A DNA stretch of 36,535 bases from Haloferax sp. Q22 (GCF_001482285.1 NZ_LOEP01000034.1:1-36535), one strand, 5' to 3'; shown: positions 1-10,643, numbered from the stretch's first letter. Notes: generated from the sequence alone by a model not told the origin. A program made the numbers and translations.

Positions 1-52
1 TGGAGTGAGCGATCCTCTGGGAAATCCAGTTCGCCGCCCCCACTCATACAGA

Positions 53-84
53 GCCCACTGGACTTCGGTCCAGTGGGCTTTTTT
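53..84 (+). terminator. Strong hairpin terminator of an upstream transcript
   Basis: A perfect 11-bp stem (53-63 with 68-78) closes a TTCG loop with a C-G closing pair, the very stable cUUCGg tetraloop, and is followed directly by six T. This is the form of an intrinsic terminator on the plus strand. The transcript it ends lies at or before base 1; bases 1-50 contain no convincing ORF and may be the 3' end of an RNA gene, which I could not identify. Confidence 0.75.
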
Positions 85-216
85 CATTTATAGCGAGCGG
101 CAATCGCTCGCGCACTGCACAGACAGCGACCGCTCCCTCAGTCGAGACAGCGAAAACGCCCGACTCAGGTCGCACACCGTCAGGCTTAAGCACAAGACAG
201 GGATACGAGTAACTGC

Positions 217-293
217 GCCAAGGTGGCAGAGTTCGGCCCAACGCATCCGCCTGCAGAGCGGAACCCCCGCCGGTTCAAATCCGGCCCTTGGCT
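217..293 (+). tRNA. tRNA-Cys (anticodon GCA)
   Basis: A complete cloverleaf can be drawn. The acceptor stem is GCCAAGG (217-223) with CCTTGGC (286-292) and discriminator T293, the base expected for Cys tRNA. The anticodon stem is 246-250/258-262 with loop CTGCAGA, anticodon GCA at 253-255. The T arm is GCCGG-TTCAAAT-CCGGC (269-285). There is no intron and no encoded CCA. The T-rich run after 293 (TTTTCTCT) probably ends transcription. It lies between the hairpin terminator at 53-84 and a convergent large regulator gene. Confidence 0.97.
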
Positions 294-356
294 TTTCTCT
301 TCGAACGCGACTCCCGTGAGCGACGCGTTTTGGTATCGAATCACCGACTGGCGACG

Positions 357-3300
357 TTATCGTACGAGCCGCTGTTCGAGTGCGCTGACCGCGTCGTCGT
401 CGCCCAGTTCGTGTGCAAGTTCGAGGGCGTCGAGTGCGGTCTTCCGCGCTCGAACCCCGGCTCCGACGGAGGAAAAGCACGCTGCAGCGCGTCGTAATTC
501 GGCGAGTGCATCCGAAACGTCTCCGGTCTCACAAAGTGCCGTAGCGTACCGTCGACGACACCGACCTTCGAGAACTGCCGTCGGCGCGGATTCGATTGCA
601 GTCCTGAGCAGCGAAATCCCGTCATCGGTCTCTCCCGACCGCACGTACACGTCTCCGAGCGTCACGCTCGCGAGCGTCTTCGGCTCGTCGCCGAGTCCGG
701 GCGCTCGTTCGTGGGCGCGTTCTGCGACCGTTCGCGCGTTGTCGAGATCGCCGCTGTTCAGGAGAGCGCGGGCGCGGACAGTCTGGAGTTCGGTCCGCTT
801 CGACTCGTTTTCTTCGAGGAGGTCGATGGCGCGTTCGGCGTATTCGATAGCGGTCTCCGGTTCACCGAGTTCAGAGAGCGTTTGGGCGAGGCCGTAGTAC
901 ACGTCCCGTCGAATCCAATCGAACTCCGGGTCCTCGACGTCGTCGAGAAGCGATTCGTAGCGCTTGCGCGCGTCGTCGAGCGCCCCGCGGTCGAACGCTA
1001 TCTTCCCGAGGTTGTTCGACGTTGACGCGACGCCGATGGAGTCGCCGATTTCGACGCGGATATCGAGCGCGAGTCGGGCGTATCGCTCCGCTTCGTCGAG
1101 CGTCCCGTTTTCGAGTTCGATATGGCTGAGAACGGCGAGGCTCAGCGCTTCCCCCCACGGATACTGAATCTCTCGGCGAATCTGGAGACTCGTGCGGGCG
1201 TGCGCCGCGGCTGACTCGAACTCTCGAAGCGTTACCTCGACGAGTCCGAGGTTCGCGAGCGTGCTCGCAACTTTCGTATCGTCTCCGAGGTCGCGGCGGA
1301 GCTCGAGCGCTCGCTGGTAGTAGGCTTTCGCGCCCTCTGGATTGTCGGTCTGTGCTTCGATACCTCCCAGCGCGTTCAACACGTCGCTACGGCCCACATT
1401 GTCGTCGCTTCGACTGAATCGTTCGAGTGCCTCTCGTGCGTATTCGCGGGCGCGCTCGAACGAACCGCGGTAGCGTCCGACCTCGGAGAGTCCGGCAAAG
1501 CCGTCGGCGCGCGCGCGGACCAGTGCCGCTTCGTCGAGTCGCTCGTCGTCGAGCGACGCGAGCGACTCGAACTCTCGCTCGGCGCGTTCGAGTTCGCCCC
1601 CGTTGACGAACATGCGGGCGCGCCACCGACGAACGTCGAGCCGGAGCGTGCCGTCGCAGGCCCGCGGCACGCCGACGTCGGAGTAGTCGGTCTCGGCGTA
1701 CAGCTCGGAGAGCGTCGGTGTGTTGATGCCGAGTTCGAACACGCTGCGGACGAGTCGTTCTCCCCACGTCGAGGGGTCGCGCTCGATAGTGCGAACGATA
1801 TCGGCGGTCCCGCCGAACACCGATTGGACGGTCTGGCGCGCGTCGTCGTCGTCGACGAGCGAGCAGAGCGTGTCGAGATATCGCTCGAACCGGCGGCGGG
1901 CGCGGCGCTCGGATTCGAGGTCAAGCAACCGCTGGAGGAAGCGAGCGGACCACGTCTCGTGGACCGCGCGGACCCGCTCCCCGTCGGACTCGTCGTCGCC
2001 GAATGCGGAGTAGAGGACGGTTCGTTCGAGGGCGTCGAGCGATTCTTCGACGACGGATTCGTCGCGCTTCGACTCGGTGAGTGCGTACGCGAGCGGCGGC
2101 GAGACGCCGATTCCCGAGGCGTTCAGAAGGTTCACGAGAACGCCGACGTCGACGCCGAGTCGCTCGTCGACGCGTTCGAGGTCGGCGTAGACGGAATCGA
2201 TGTCGTCGAGGAGGCTCGTCGGGGCGGCGTTCTCTCCGGCTGCCGGCTCGGCGTGCCGGGCGAGTCGATGCAAAAAGAGATACATCTCTCCTGGCTCGAG
2301 GTCTCCGCCCTCGTTCGGGGTGAGTTCCTCGGGGTCGATATCGACGTTCGCTCCGACGGTCGCCTCGAAGTGGTCGACCAGTCTGGCTCGCTCGCGGGCG
2401 TCGACGACGGGAACGGAGACCACGTCTATCGACTGTGTCCGGTGGAATTCGAGGCGAGCGGTGCCGCGGAGCGAGCCGTCGCGCCACTCGCTTTCCCGAC
2501 TGTCGAGGAGGAACGTCACGCGGTCGTCGTCGTCGAACTCGCGGACGAGTTCGAAGATACTGTTCGCCTCGGTCCGGGTCGCGTCCTCGACGACGACGAG
2601 GACGTGCCCGCTGGCCTCGGCGAGGTACGACCCGAGGTGCGCCGCGGAGGTAAACGGGTCGTGCTGGCCGGACTTCCGGTAGAGGACGATACCCTGTTCG
2701 TGGTCGTACCACCGGCACGCGACGGACATACAGACCGTGCTCTTTCCCGCGCCGGGCGGCCCCGTCACGACGTGGTCGGTTCCCGAGCGGAGCCGGGAGA
2801 ACAGGTCGTCAGTCACGTTCTCGCGTCCGTCTTCGGTCGGGCGCTCGCGGTCGAGCGCGTAACCGGCGCGGACCTCTCCGAGGTCGAAGCCGGCGCGCCA
2901 GCACGCCAGCGGCGGCGAGGCGCCGACGCGGTCGAAGTACGCCGGAGCGAGTCGGACGAACCCCTGTGACCGCAGCGCCGTGGAGAGCGCCGGGCCGCGA
3001 ATCGTTGCACTCGCACCGCGGTCGTCAGTTACGCTGGGACCGGTCGCCGTCGCTTCGGCGTTCGCGTCGTCTGCCATGGCGTCCGTGCCATCCGCCTTGG
3101 CGTCCGCGCCACTCGCTTCGGTTCCGGGGGTCTCGCCGTCGGCGTTTCCGTTGAGGTCGAACGGGTTCGCGGCTTCCCAAATCGACTGCACGCGATTCCG
3201 GGCCCACGCCACGGCGCGCTCGCTCGTGTTCTCGATGACGCAGCTCGCGCGCGCATCGTCGTCGTAGGCGACCACCATCGTGTGGGGCGTCCCGTCGAGT

Positions 3301-3947
3301 GTCGTCTGCGCGATGGCGAACGGGGGTACCTCGCCGACCCGAAGCTCGCAGTCCGAGACGGTCTGTACGGTTTCGAGAAACGCCGGGTACGCCCGCCAGA
3401 TAGCGGTGACGACTGAGTCGGGCACGACGAACCGACAGGAGTGCCCGTCGACGAGCCAGGTCGTACACCGGTCGACGAACGTCTGACTCGGCAGGTACGG
3501 GAGGACGAACGTCCCGTTGTTCGTCGCTTTGAGCCTGTTTCCGAGCGCATCGAACGGGTGTGAGACGCGCGGGTCGGTCCGCAGTTCGTCGGCTCCGACG
3601 ACGGCCTCGACCGGAAGCGGGTAGTCGGCGGCCGCTCCGGCGACGAACGAGTCGAGTTCGAGCACGTCGGCGGCGGCGGCGCGGGTGGAACGAAACAGGG
3701 AGATGAACTGTCCGCCCTTCAGCGACGTGGTGTAGTCGCCGTCGTCGAGGACGAATCCCGCGGCGGTCAGGTCGCGTATCGCGCGGTCGACCGTCGAGCG
3801 GGAGTACGGGAGCGCCTCGATCAAATCTCGCTTGTCGAGGTGCGCGCCGTCCAACGCGTTGAGGAAGTCGAAGCGATCGGCGGCGAGTTCCAACTGTTCT
3901 GTGACGAGGTCGTCGTCGCGCGTCACGACCAACTCCCGGTTCGGCAC
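357..3947 (-). CDS. Winged-helix/STAND-type P-loop NTPase with TPR repeats, putative transcriptional regulator
   Basis: About 1196 residues if started at the GTG at 3947; a TTG at 4001 and a GTG at 3926 are in-frame alternatives and there is no early ATG. From the N-terminus: a winged-helix DNA-binding domain (about residues 15-80), a middle domain (about 90-260) resembling the sensor part of haloarchaeal FilR1-type regulators, an Ala/Asp/Gly-rich linker (about 270-305), a P-loop NTPase with Walker A GPPGAGKS (about 396-403) and Walker B VLVVVEDA (about 449-456), then a long helical half ending in TPR-type tetratricopeptide repeats with A/Y/R heptads (about 760 to the end). This order of effector, NTPase and repeat sensor is the STAND plan, known for MalT-like regulators and for anti-phage sensors. 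The ligand is unknown. It is transcribed alone, convergent to tRNA-Cys and divergent from the surface protein at 4143. Confidence 0.85.
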   Translation of the reverse strand: MPNRELVVTRDDDLVTEQLELAADRFDFLNALDGAHLDKRDLIEALPYSRSTVDRAIRDLTAAGFVLDDGDYTTSLKGGQFISLFRSTRAAAADVLELDSFVAGAAADYPLPVEAVVGADELRTDPRVSHPFDALGNRLKATNNGTFVLPYLPSQTFVDRCTTWLVDGHSCRFVVPDSVVTAIWRAYPAFLETVQTVSDCELRVGEVPPFAIAQTTLDGTPHTMVVAYDDDARASCVIENTSERAVAWARNRVQSIWEAANPFDLNGNADGETPGTEASGADAKADGTDAMADDANAEATATGPSVTDDRGASATIRGPALSTALRSQGFVRLAPAYFDRVGASPPLACWRAGFDLGEVRAGYALDRERPTEDGRENVTDDLFSRLRSGTDHVVTGPPGAGKSTVCMSVACRWYDHEQGIVLYRKSGQHDPFTSAAHLGSYLAEASGHVLVVVEDATRTEANSIFELVREFDDDDRVTFLLDSRESEWRDGSLRGTARLEFHRTQSIDVVSVPVVDARERARLVDHFEATVGANVDIDPEELTPNEGGDLEPGEMYLFLHRLARHAEPAAGENAAPTSLLDDIDSVYADLERVDERLGVDVGVLVNLLNASGIGVSPPLAYALTESKRDESVVEESLDALERTVLYSAFGDDESDGERVRAVHETWSARFLQRLLDLESERRARRRFERYLDTLCSLVDDDDARQTVQSVFGGTADIVRTIERDPSTWGERLVRSVFELGINTPTLSELYAETDYSDVGVPRACDGTLRLDVRRWRARMFVNGGELERAEREFESLASLDDERLDEAALVRARADGFAGLSEVGRYRGSFERAREYAREALERFSRSDDNVGRSDVLNALGGIEAQTDNPEGAKAYYQRALELRRDLGDDTKVASTLANLGLVEVTLREFESAAAHARTSLQIRREIQYPWGEALSLAVLSHIELENGTLDEAERYARLALDIRVEIGDSIGVASTSNNLGKIAFDRGALDDARKRYESLLDDVEDPEFDWIRRDVYYGLAQTLSELGEPETAIEYAERAIDLLEENESKRTELQTVRARALLNSGDLDNARTVAERAHERAPGLGDEPKTLASVTLGDVYVRSGETDDGISLLRTAIESAPTAVLEGRCRRRYATALCETGDVSDALAELRRAAACFSSVGAGVRARKTALDALELAHELGDDDAVSALEQRLVR

Positions 3948-4112
3948 CGTCGAACGACTGGTCGGTATCTCATTGGAGGGTGGTTCGGCCAATAGTTTCA
4001 AAAACCCTTGTCAATCCACAGCTTCGGCTGTTCGTCTACACCGTCGTATTGGGGGCGGGAGTCGCCGCCGGCGGTCGCGCGACGCGGTGACACGCTCCGA
4101 GGAAAAGTAATC

Positions 4113-4120
4113 GTTATACG
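4113..4120 (+). promoter_or_regulatory. TATA box for the gene at 4143
   Basis: GTTATACG lies 22-30 bases before the ATG at 4143, after a purine-rich AGGAAAAGTAA stretch that may include the TFB recognition element. This spacing predicts a transcript starting at or next to the start codon, typical for leaderless haloarchaeal mRNA. Confidence 0.6.
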
Positions 4121-4142
4121 CCGCGTGGCCCATGCCGAAACC

Positions 4143-4997
4143 ATGCAACGACGCGCCGCGGTCATCTCCGTCGTGTTCTTCCTGGTCATCGGTGCCGGTG
4201 CATACTCACTTATCGCGACTGCATCGACGCCGTCGGTCAGTTTCGAGAACCCCGAGTACTCGCTGGCACAGGGGGACGAGTTCTCCGTCCCCGGTAGCGA
4301 CCAGACGTACACAGTGTCGTCGATAACCGAAGAGGAGGAATCGGGCGGTCACGGTGGTGGCACCACGCTGGTCCGCTCCGGTGAGCTCACCTACGTGAAC
4401 GACTCCGCTCGCTTCACCGAGACGTGGGACAACGAGAGCACCGTCACGCTCGACGGCACGGACTACCGTGTCGAAATCGCCAACGTCTCCGACCCCACCG
4501 AGGCGACGCTGGTCGAGCTGTACAACGAGACCGCAATCCTCCAGGCCGACTCGAACGCCGATAACGAGACCGTCACCCGGAACGGCGAGCGCTACGTCGT
4601 CATCAACGACTCGACGCTCGTCTCGGTCGACGAGTACTTCCCGGCCAACGAGACGCGCACCGTCGCCGAGGGAGACTCCTTCGACTACAACAACCAGTCT
4701 GTCACCGTCGACGCAGTCGAGACCTCCGGCGTGACCCTCGAATGGTTCGCCCCCGAGGAGAACACCGTCACCGTCGATAACGAAGCGAACCTGACCATCT
4801 CGGGACAGCAGTACCTCGCGTACTTCCCGGACGGCGAGACGCTCGTCCTGACGCAGAACTACGACAGCTACCAAGCGCAACTGTCCGAAATCGAGCACTT
4901 CCACGAGACCGAAAACGGTCTCTGGGGCGTCGCCATCGTCTCGTTCACCACGGTCGTTCTCCTCATCGGCATGGCGTTCCTCCCGTCGCGGTACTGA
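4143..4997 (+). CDS. Membrane-anchored extracellular protein, many N-glycosylation sequons
   Basis: 284 residues, not recognised as a named family. An N-terminal hydrophobic segment (about 7-27) acts as signal or anchor, and a second membrane segment (about 258-278) closes the protein with a short basic tail SRY. The ~225-residue part between them is acidic, rich in Thr/Val and looks like beta-strand repeats. It contains nine N-X-S/T sequons (NDS twice, NES, NVS, NET three times, NQS, NLT), suggesting heavy N-glycosylation outside the cell. Both ends are probably in the membrane with the middle outside. The ATG at 4143 is chosen because the TATA box sits at leaderless distance; the frame runs open upstream to 4008 without a better start. 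Confidence 0.85.
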   Translation: MQRRAAVISVVFFLVIGAGAYSLIATASTPSVSFENPEYSLAQGDEFSVPGSDQTYTVSSITEEEESGGHGGGTTLVRSGELTYVNDSARFTETWDNESTVTLDGTDYRVEIANVSDPTEATLVELYNETAILQADSNADNETVTRNGERYVVINDSTLVSVDEYFPANETRTVAEGDSFDYNNQSVTVDAVETSGVTLEWFAPEENTVTVDNEANLTISGQQYLAYFPDGETLVLTQNYDSYQAQLSEIEHFHETENGLWGVAIVSFTTVVLLIGMAFLPSRY

Positions 4998-5016
4998 ACG
5001 CCTCGTCCGCCGTCCG

Positions 5017-5244
5017 TCACCGTTTTTCGCGCACCCCGCTCGCACCGAGCCACGCGACTCCGGCACCGATGACGACCGTCGACAGCGACCCGAGTATCTG
5101 GAGCGCCGCGACCGCGACGACCGACTCGGCGGCGGCGTAGCGCCACGGAGCACCCACGAGCGTCCCGAGGCCGACGAGGACGAGGAACGCACCGACGGCG
5201 ACCGGCAGCCACGACTCCATCAGCGCGGTGATTCGACGAGTCAT
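5017..5244 (-). CDS. Small integral membrane protein, two membrane segments
   Basis: 75 residues. After a short basic N-terminus (MTRRITALMESW) come two hydrophobic helices (about 13-35 and 43-68) and a charged REKR end. No known family recognised. The stop is 19 bases from the end of the convergent gene ending at 4997, and its start is 85 bases from the 3' end of the copper ATPase gene on the same strand, so it could be read through from that gene or have its own promoter. Hypothetical, but the composition is a clear two-helix membrane protein. Confidence 0.7.
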   Translation of the reverse strand: MTRRITALMESWLPVAVGAFLVLVGLGTLVGAPWRYAAAESVVAVAALQILGSLSTVVIGAGVAWLGASGVREKR

Positions 5245-5328
5245 TACCGGAGAGAGTCGCTGCGCAAGGAGAAAAACGAGACGGCGTTCTCGGTGAGCGC
5301 CGACCGGGGGCGACCCGGAACCGGCCGA

Positions 5329-7911
<2,583 letters not shown>

Positions 7912-7983
7912 CTTACCTGTACGTACGTGCCCCTCTCTTACCTCGATTTCCCCTTCAGAACCGAACGTCACCGCGGGGTCGAA

Positions 7984-7997
7984 CTTTCGATTCGAAA
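7984..7997. promoter_or_regulatory. Dyad TTTCGA-T-TCGAAA upstream of copA, candidate copper regulator site
   Basis: CTTTCGATTCGAAA contains a perfect dyad of six-base arms (7985-7990 and 7992-7997) around one base. The same 14 bases recur at 8684-8697 upstream of the regulator gene. Here the site is 73-86 bases before the copA start, a position suited to an activator. Between it and copA, AAATCGAG (minus strand, 7942-7949) lies at TATA distance and also occurs before the chaperone gene (8742-8749). That the TRASH-Lrp protein binds here is inference. Confidence 0.6.
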
Positions 7998-8037
7998 CCG
8001 GTGGCCGCGCCGCTCGGTCATCGGCCTCTCGGCCCGC

Positions 8038-8664
8038 TCAGTCGTCGTTCGCGCCGGCTTCGAGGCGGTCGTATCGGTCTTCGAACCGGCCGAGACAGGA
8101 CGAACAGCAGAAGTGGTAGAGCGTCCCGCCGATGCGGGCGCTTTCGCCCTCACTCGTCACCGTGTTGCCGCACTCGGCGCATTCGAGGGCGAACCCGGTT
8201 CCGTTGACCGTCGGCGTCCACTCGGCGGACTCCACGAGGCTCACCTCGTAGTCGCGAACCCGCGAGAGGTCCACGAGGTCGTCCAACTGGGCGCGGACGG
8301 AACTCCCGTCGAGTCGGGCGTGGGCCGTCACCTCGCCGTCGGCCGCGACGAACAGGTGTTGGACCGGGTCGGCCCCGCGGAGGGCGTCGCGGACCTCGTC
8401 GACGAACTCCGGGCGGACGGTCAGCCTGACGAGGACGGGCGTCCCGCCCGACAGCGTCGACTGGTCGAGGTCGACGGTGAAGCGGCGGATGATGCCCTCC
8501 TCGCGGAGACGGTCAATGCGGTCGGAGACCGCCGGCGCGGAGAGGCCGACTTCGGCGGAGATGTCGCTGAACGGTCGGCGGGCGTCTTCGGCGAGAAGTT
8601 CGAGGATGTGGAGATCGGTTTCGTCGAGCGCGCGCATGCGCTCCGGTAGGGGCCACGATGTCAT
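8038..8664 (-). CDS. Lrp/AsnC-family regulator with C-terminal TRASH metal-binding domain
   Basis: 208 residues from the ATG at 8664. An AsnC-type helix-turn-helix lies at about 15-60, followed by an Lrp-like alpha/beta domain (about 72-145) and a TRASH domain at the C-terminus with Cys162, Cys165, Cys186/187 and Cys190, which binds metal. The known relative is Halobacterium VNG1179C, a copper-responsive regulator of a copper P-type ATPase gene. Gene order supports the same role: the copper ATPase lies downstream on the same strand and the copper chaperone is divergent. The dyad at 8684-8698 sits at its own TATA position, so autoregulation is likely. The open frame extends to 8724, but the start at 8664 fits the fold and the promoter. 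Confidence 0.92.
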   Translation of the reverse strand: MTSWPLPERMRALDETDLHILELLAEDARRPFSDISAEVGLSAPAVSDRIDRLREEGIIRRFTVDLDQSTLSGGTPVLVRLTVRPEFVDEVRDALRGADPVQHLFVAADGEVTAHARLDGSSVRAQLDDLVDLSRVRDYEVSLVESAEWTPTVNGTGFALECAECGNTVTSEGESARIGGTLYHFCCSSCLGRFEDRYDRLEAGANDD

Positions 8665-8683
8665 AGGTGTTCCTCGCGTTCGG

Positions 8684-8698
8684 CTTTCGATTCGAAAG
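8684..8698. promoter_or_regulatory. Dyad CTTTCGA-T-TCGAAAG in the regulator/chaperone divergent promoter
   Basis: A perfect 15-base dyad (7+1+7) in the 105-base gap between the divergent TRASH-Lrp and HMA chaperone genes. It lies 20-34 bases before the regulator ATG (8664), where the TATA box should be, so binding would probably block that promoter. The copA upstream copy at 7984 matches 14 of its 15 bases. Confidence 0.6.
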
Positions 8699-8769
8699 TC
8701 GGAGTCGGCTGGTCGCCGAACCAACGAAAGGACAATTCACTAAATCGAGAAGCACCTACCTCGAACCGT

Positions 8770-8967
8770 ATGGCGACCACTCTCATCGTCACCGGAATGA
8801 CCTGCGAACACTGCGAACAGCGCGTCGCCGACGCCCTCGCCGGCGTCGACGGCGTCGATGACGCGACCGCCGACCGCGAGACGGAGCGCGCGACCGTCGA
8901 GGGCGACGCCGACACCGACGCCCTCGTCGCGGCCGTCGAAGACGCGGGCTACGACGCGAGCGCCTGA
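8770..8967 (+). CDS. copZ: Copper chaperone, single HMA domain
   Basis: 65 residues, one heavy-metal-associated domain with GMTCEHC (Cys13 and Cys16) and the usual end AGYDA. CopZ/Atx1-type proteins carry Cu(+) in the cytoplasm and hand it to the HMA domains of the export ATPase, here the product of 5329-7911. It is divergent from the TRASH-Lrp gene. ACTAAATC (8739-8746) is at TATA distance from the ATG, suggesting a leaderless mRNA. Full length for the family; very acidic, as expected in a halophile. Confidence 0.92.
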   Translation: MATTLIVTGMTCEHCEQRVADALAGVDGVDDATADRETERATVEGDADTDALVAAVEDAGYDASA

Positions 8968-9078
8968 ATCCGAGACGCGCCCGACCCAGACGGTGCGGGG
9001 AACCGGGTGTCACGACCGAGAAGCCGGTTCGATGCGCCGACCTGAATGGTTTTCCCCGGCGACCCGCTACCCTCGACC

Positions 9079-9261
9079 ATGCACGCGCGGTCGTGGGCGG
9101 CCGTCCTGTTCGCGCTCGTCATCGGACTCCTCCTCGCGCTCGGCGTCGTCCGACTCGCCGCCGGCGACACCGGCGATTTCGCACGAAACGCCGGCATAGC
9201 TGCTCTTCTGACGGTTTTCGCCGTCGCGCTGGTCAGAGACTGGGCGTCGAACGCGGAGTGA
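9079..9261 (+). CDS. Small membrane protein, two membrane segments
   Basis: 60 residues starting MHARSW at 9079; an upstream GTG/ATG-like extension to 9046 has no support. Two hydrophobic helices (about 5-26 and 36-53) are joined by a short GDTGD loop and followed by RDWASNAE. Not recognised. It follows copZ by 111 bases in the same direction but probably has its own promoter, so a copper link cannot be claimed. Confidence 0.7.
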   Translation: MHARSWAAVLFALVIGLLLALGVVRLAAGDTGDFARNAGIAALLTVFAVALVRDWASNAE

Positions 9262-9370
9262 GGCTCGGCGACCGGGAGCCTCGTCCGGCCGATTCCTGAA
9301 AATATATCAATAAATTGTCTTTCACTTCGGGGGCAGACGGTTACAAGAGGCCGCGGTCCCAACCCCGCCT

Positions 9371-9730
9371 GTGTCTCCACCGAGCGACGACGACTTTCGC
9401 ACGCACTCCCCGACGGCCCCGATAGACGACACGCCGACCGTCTCGTGTTCGCGGTGCGGCGAGGAGTGGGACCTCTCGTACGAACTGGACGAGCTACAGC
9501 TCGGCAATCAGTCGGTCGAGCAGTTCGCGCTCGACCACCGTCGCCACACCGGCCACTTCCCGGACGACGTCTCGCCGTGGGTCGTTAGCTGCCGACAGTG
9601 TCCCGACGGCGAGCAGTTCCTCTCCGAGGCCAGCGCCCGCCGGTGGGCCCGCACCCACGCCCGCCACACGCGACACGAGGTGGCGATGGATCACGCCGAC
9701 GACGATGGGGTCGTCATCGCACCCGAGTGA
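9371..9730 (+). CDS. Haloarchaeal small protein with two Cys-x2-Cys pairs
   Basis: 119 residues from a GTG at 9371. Two knuckles, CSRCG (near residue 27) and CRQCPDG (near 77), with several His residues (HRRHTGH and HARHTRHE) suggest zinc binding. The name of the family is not known to me. An AT-rich stretch, AAAATATATCAATAAA at 9299-9314, lies 57-72 bases upstream; if it is the promoter there is a short leader. The protein ends VIAPE. No clear partner among the neighbours. Confidence 0.75.
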   Translation: MSPPSDDDFRTHSPTAPIDDTPTVSCSRCGEEWDLSYELDELQLGNQSVEQFALDHRRHTGHFPDDVSPWVVSCRQCPDGEQFLSEASARRWARTHARHTRHEVAMDHADDDGVVIAPE

Positions 9731-9882
9731 GGTGCGGCGGGAGTCCGGTCACCCCCGCCTCTCGGGTCGGGTCGTCGGCCGTGCGGCCGGCGGGACCGGT
9801 GGGACCGGCGACGACAGGTCGAGACGCATCTTCGCGTTCGTGCCCGCCGAGGGAACCGGTTCGAATCGACGTGGACGGTCCG

Positions 9883-9929
9883 CCGATTTCCAGATTCCGA
9901 GGATTCGAAAATCGGTCCGGGTTTATAAT
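9883..9929 (+). promoter_or_regulatory. Inverted repeat and TATA box before the DoxX-family gene
   Basis: CCGATTT (9883-9889) and AAATCGG (9909-9915) form a seven-base inverted repeat with a 19-base spacer that itself holds GATTC-type half-sites. The TATA box TTTATAAT (9922-9929) follows at once. The start codon is 40 bases further on, so a leader of about 15 bases is expected. A regulator bound to the repeat would sit on the TFB site. Confidence 0.5.
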
Positions 9930-9968
9930 CTCCCGTCGGTCCACGCTTCACATGTGAGGTGACAGACG

Positions 9969-10505
9969 ATGGCCGCAACCGGCGAGATCGAGATGCTGGG
10001 GAACCGGATGGAGTTCGACTACGCCGAGGGCGTCACCGGCTACGTCCTCGTGTTCGCCCGGCTGGTCACGGGGTACTGGTTCCTCCACGCGGGGGTGACG
10101 AAGTACCTCGCCGCCGAGCCGTTTAACGCGGGCGGCTGGCTCGTGAACGGCACCGCCGGCGCGCCCGGTCCGGTCCACGCATTCCTCGCGTGGGTCGGCC
10201 AGACGCCGCTGATGCTCGAGTTCACGAACTTCATGGTTCCGCTGGGCGAGACGCTCATCGGGTTCGCGCTCATCACCGGGGCTGCCGTCCGCCTCGCTGC
10301 CGCCGGGGGAACGTTCCTCATGACGTTCTTCTACCTCGGGAACGCCGACTGGGGTCACGGGCTGGTCAACGGCGACCTGCTGGGGCTCGTGATGTTCCTC
10401 GTGGTCGGCGCGCTCGCGGCGGGCCGCATCCTCGGCCTCGACGCGTACCTCGAAGAACTGAAGTTCGTTCGCCAGCGGCCCAAGCTCCGGTACCTCCTCG
10501 GCTGA
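9969..10505 (+). CDS. DoxX-family membrane protein
   Basis: 178 residues. Four hydrophobic helices are visible: about 22-42 (with the conserved R-x2-x-G-x-W-x2-G-x-K pattern, here RLVTGYWFLHAGVTK), 80-105, 107-125 and 133-153. This matches the DoxX/DoxD superfamily, small four-helix membrane proteins related to the DoxD subunit of thiosulfate:quinone oxidoreductase. The large loop near 50-75 (GGWLVNGTAG) is also seen in DoxD-type proteins. No DoxA or thiosulfate genes are near, so a quinone-linked role is only a family-level guess. Single gene with its own promoter. Confidence 0.85.
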   Translation: MAATGEIEMLGNRMEFDYAEGVTGYVLVFARLVTGYWFLHAGVTKYLAAEPFNAGGWLVNGTAGAPGPVHAFLAWVGQTPLMLEFTNFMVPLGETLIGFALITGAAVRLAAAGGTFLMTFFYLGNADWGHGLVNGDLLGLVMFLVVGALAAGRILGLDAYLEELKFVRQRPKLRYLLG

Positions 10506-10627
10506 GGGGATTTCGGACACGCTGGGCCGCGTTCGTCCGGCAGTCCGCCGGCCTTTCTCTCGGACGCCGTTACCGCTGATTCGCGTGAGCCAGCCTCTTT
10601 GCGGGCCGTTCTCAGCGTGTCGGTGGA

Positions 10628-10643
10628 TTTAGGAGTACCTAAA
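10628..10643. promoter_or_regulatory. Iron box 1, TTTAGG-N4-CCTAAA
   Basis: Six-base perfect arms with a four-base centre (AGTA). TTAGG-N4-CCTAA is the half-and-half form of the DtxR/IdeR-type site and of the haloarchaeal Idr/SirR iron regulator sites. It lies upstream of the TATA-like TTTATTGT (10655-10662), with box 2 on the other side, centres 36 bases apart. Confidence 0.75.
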
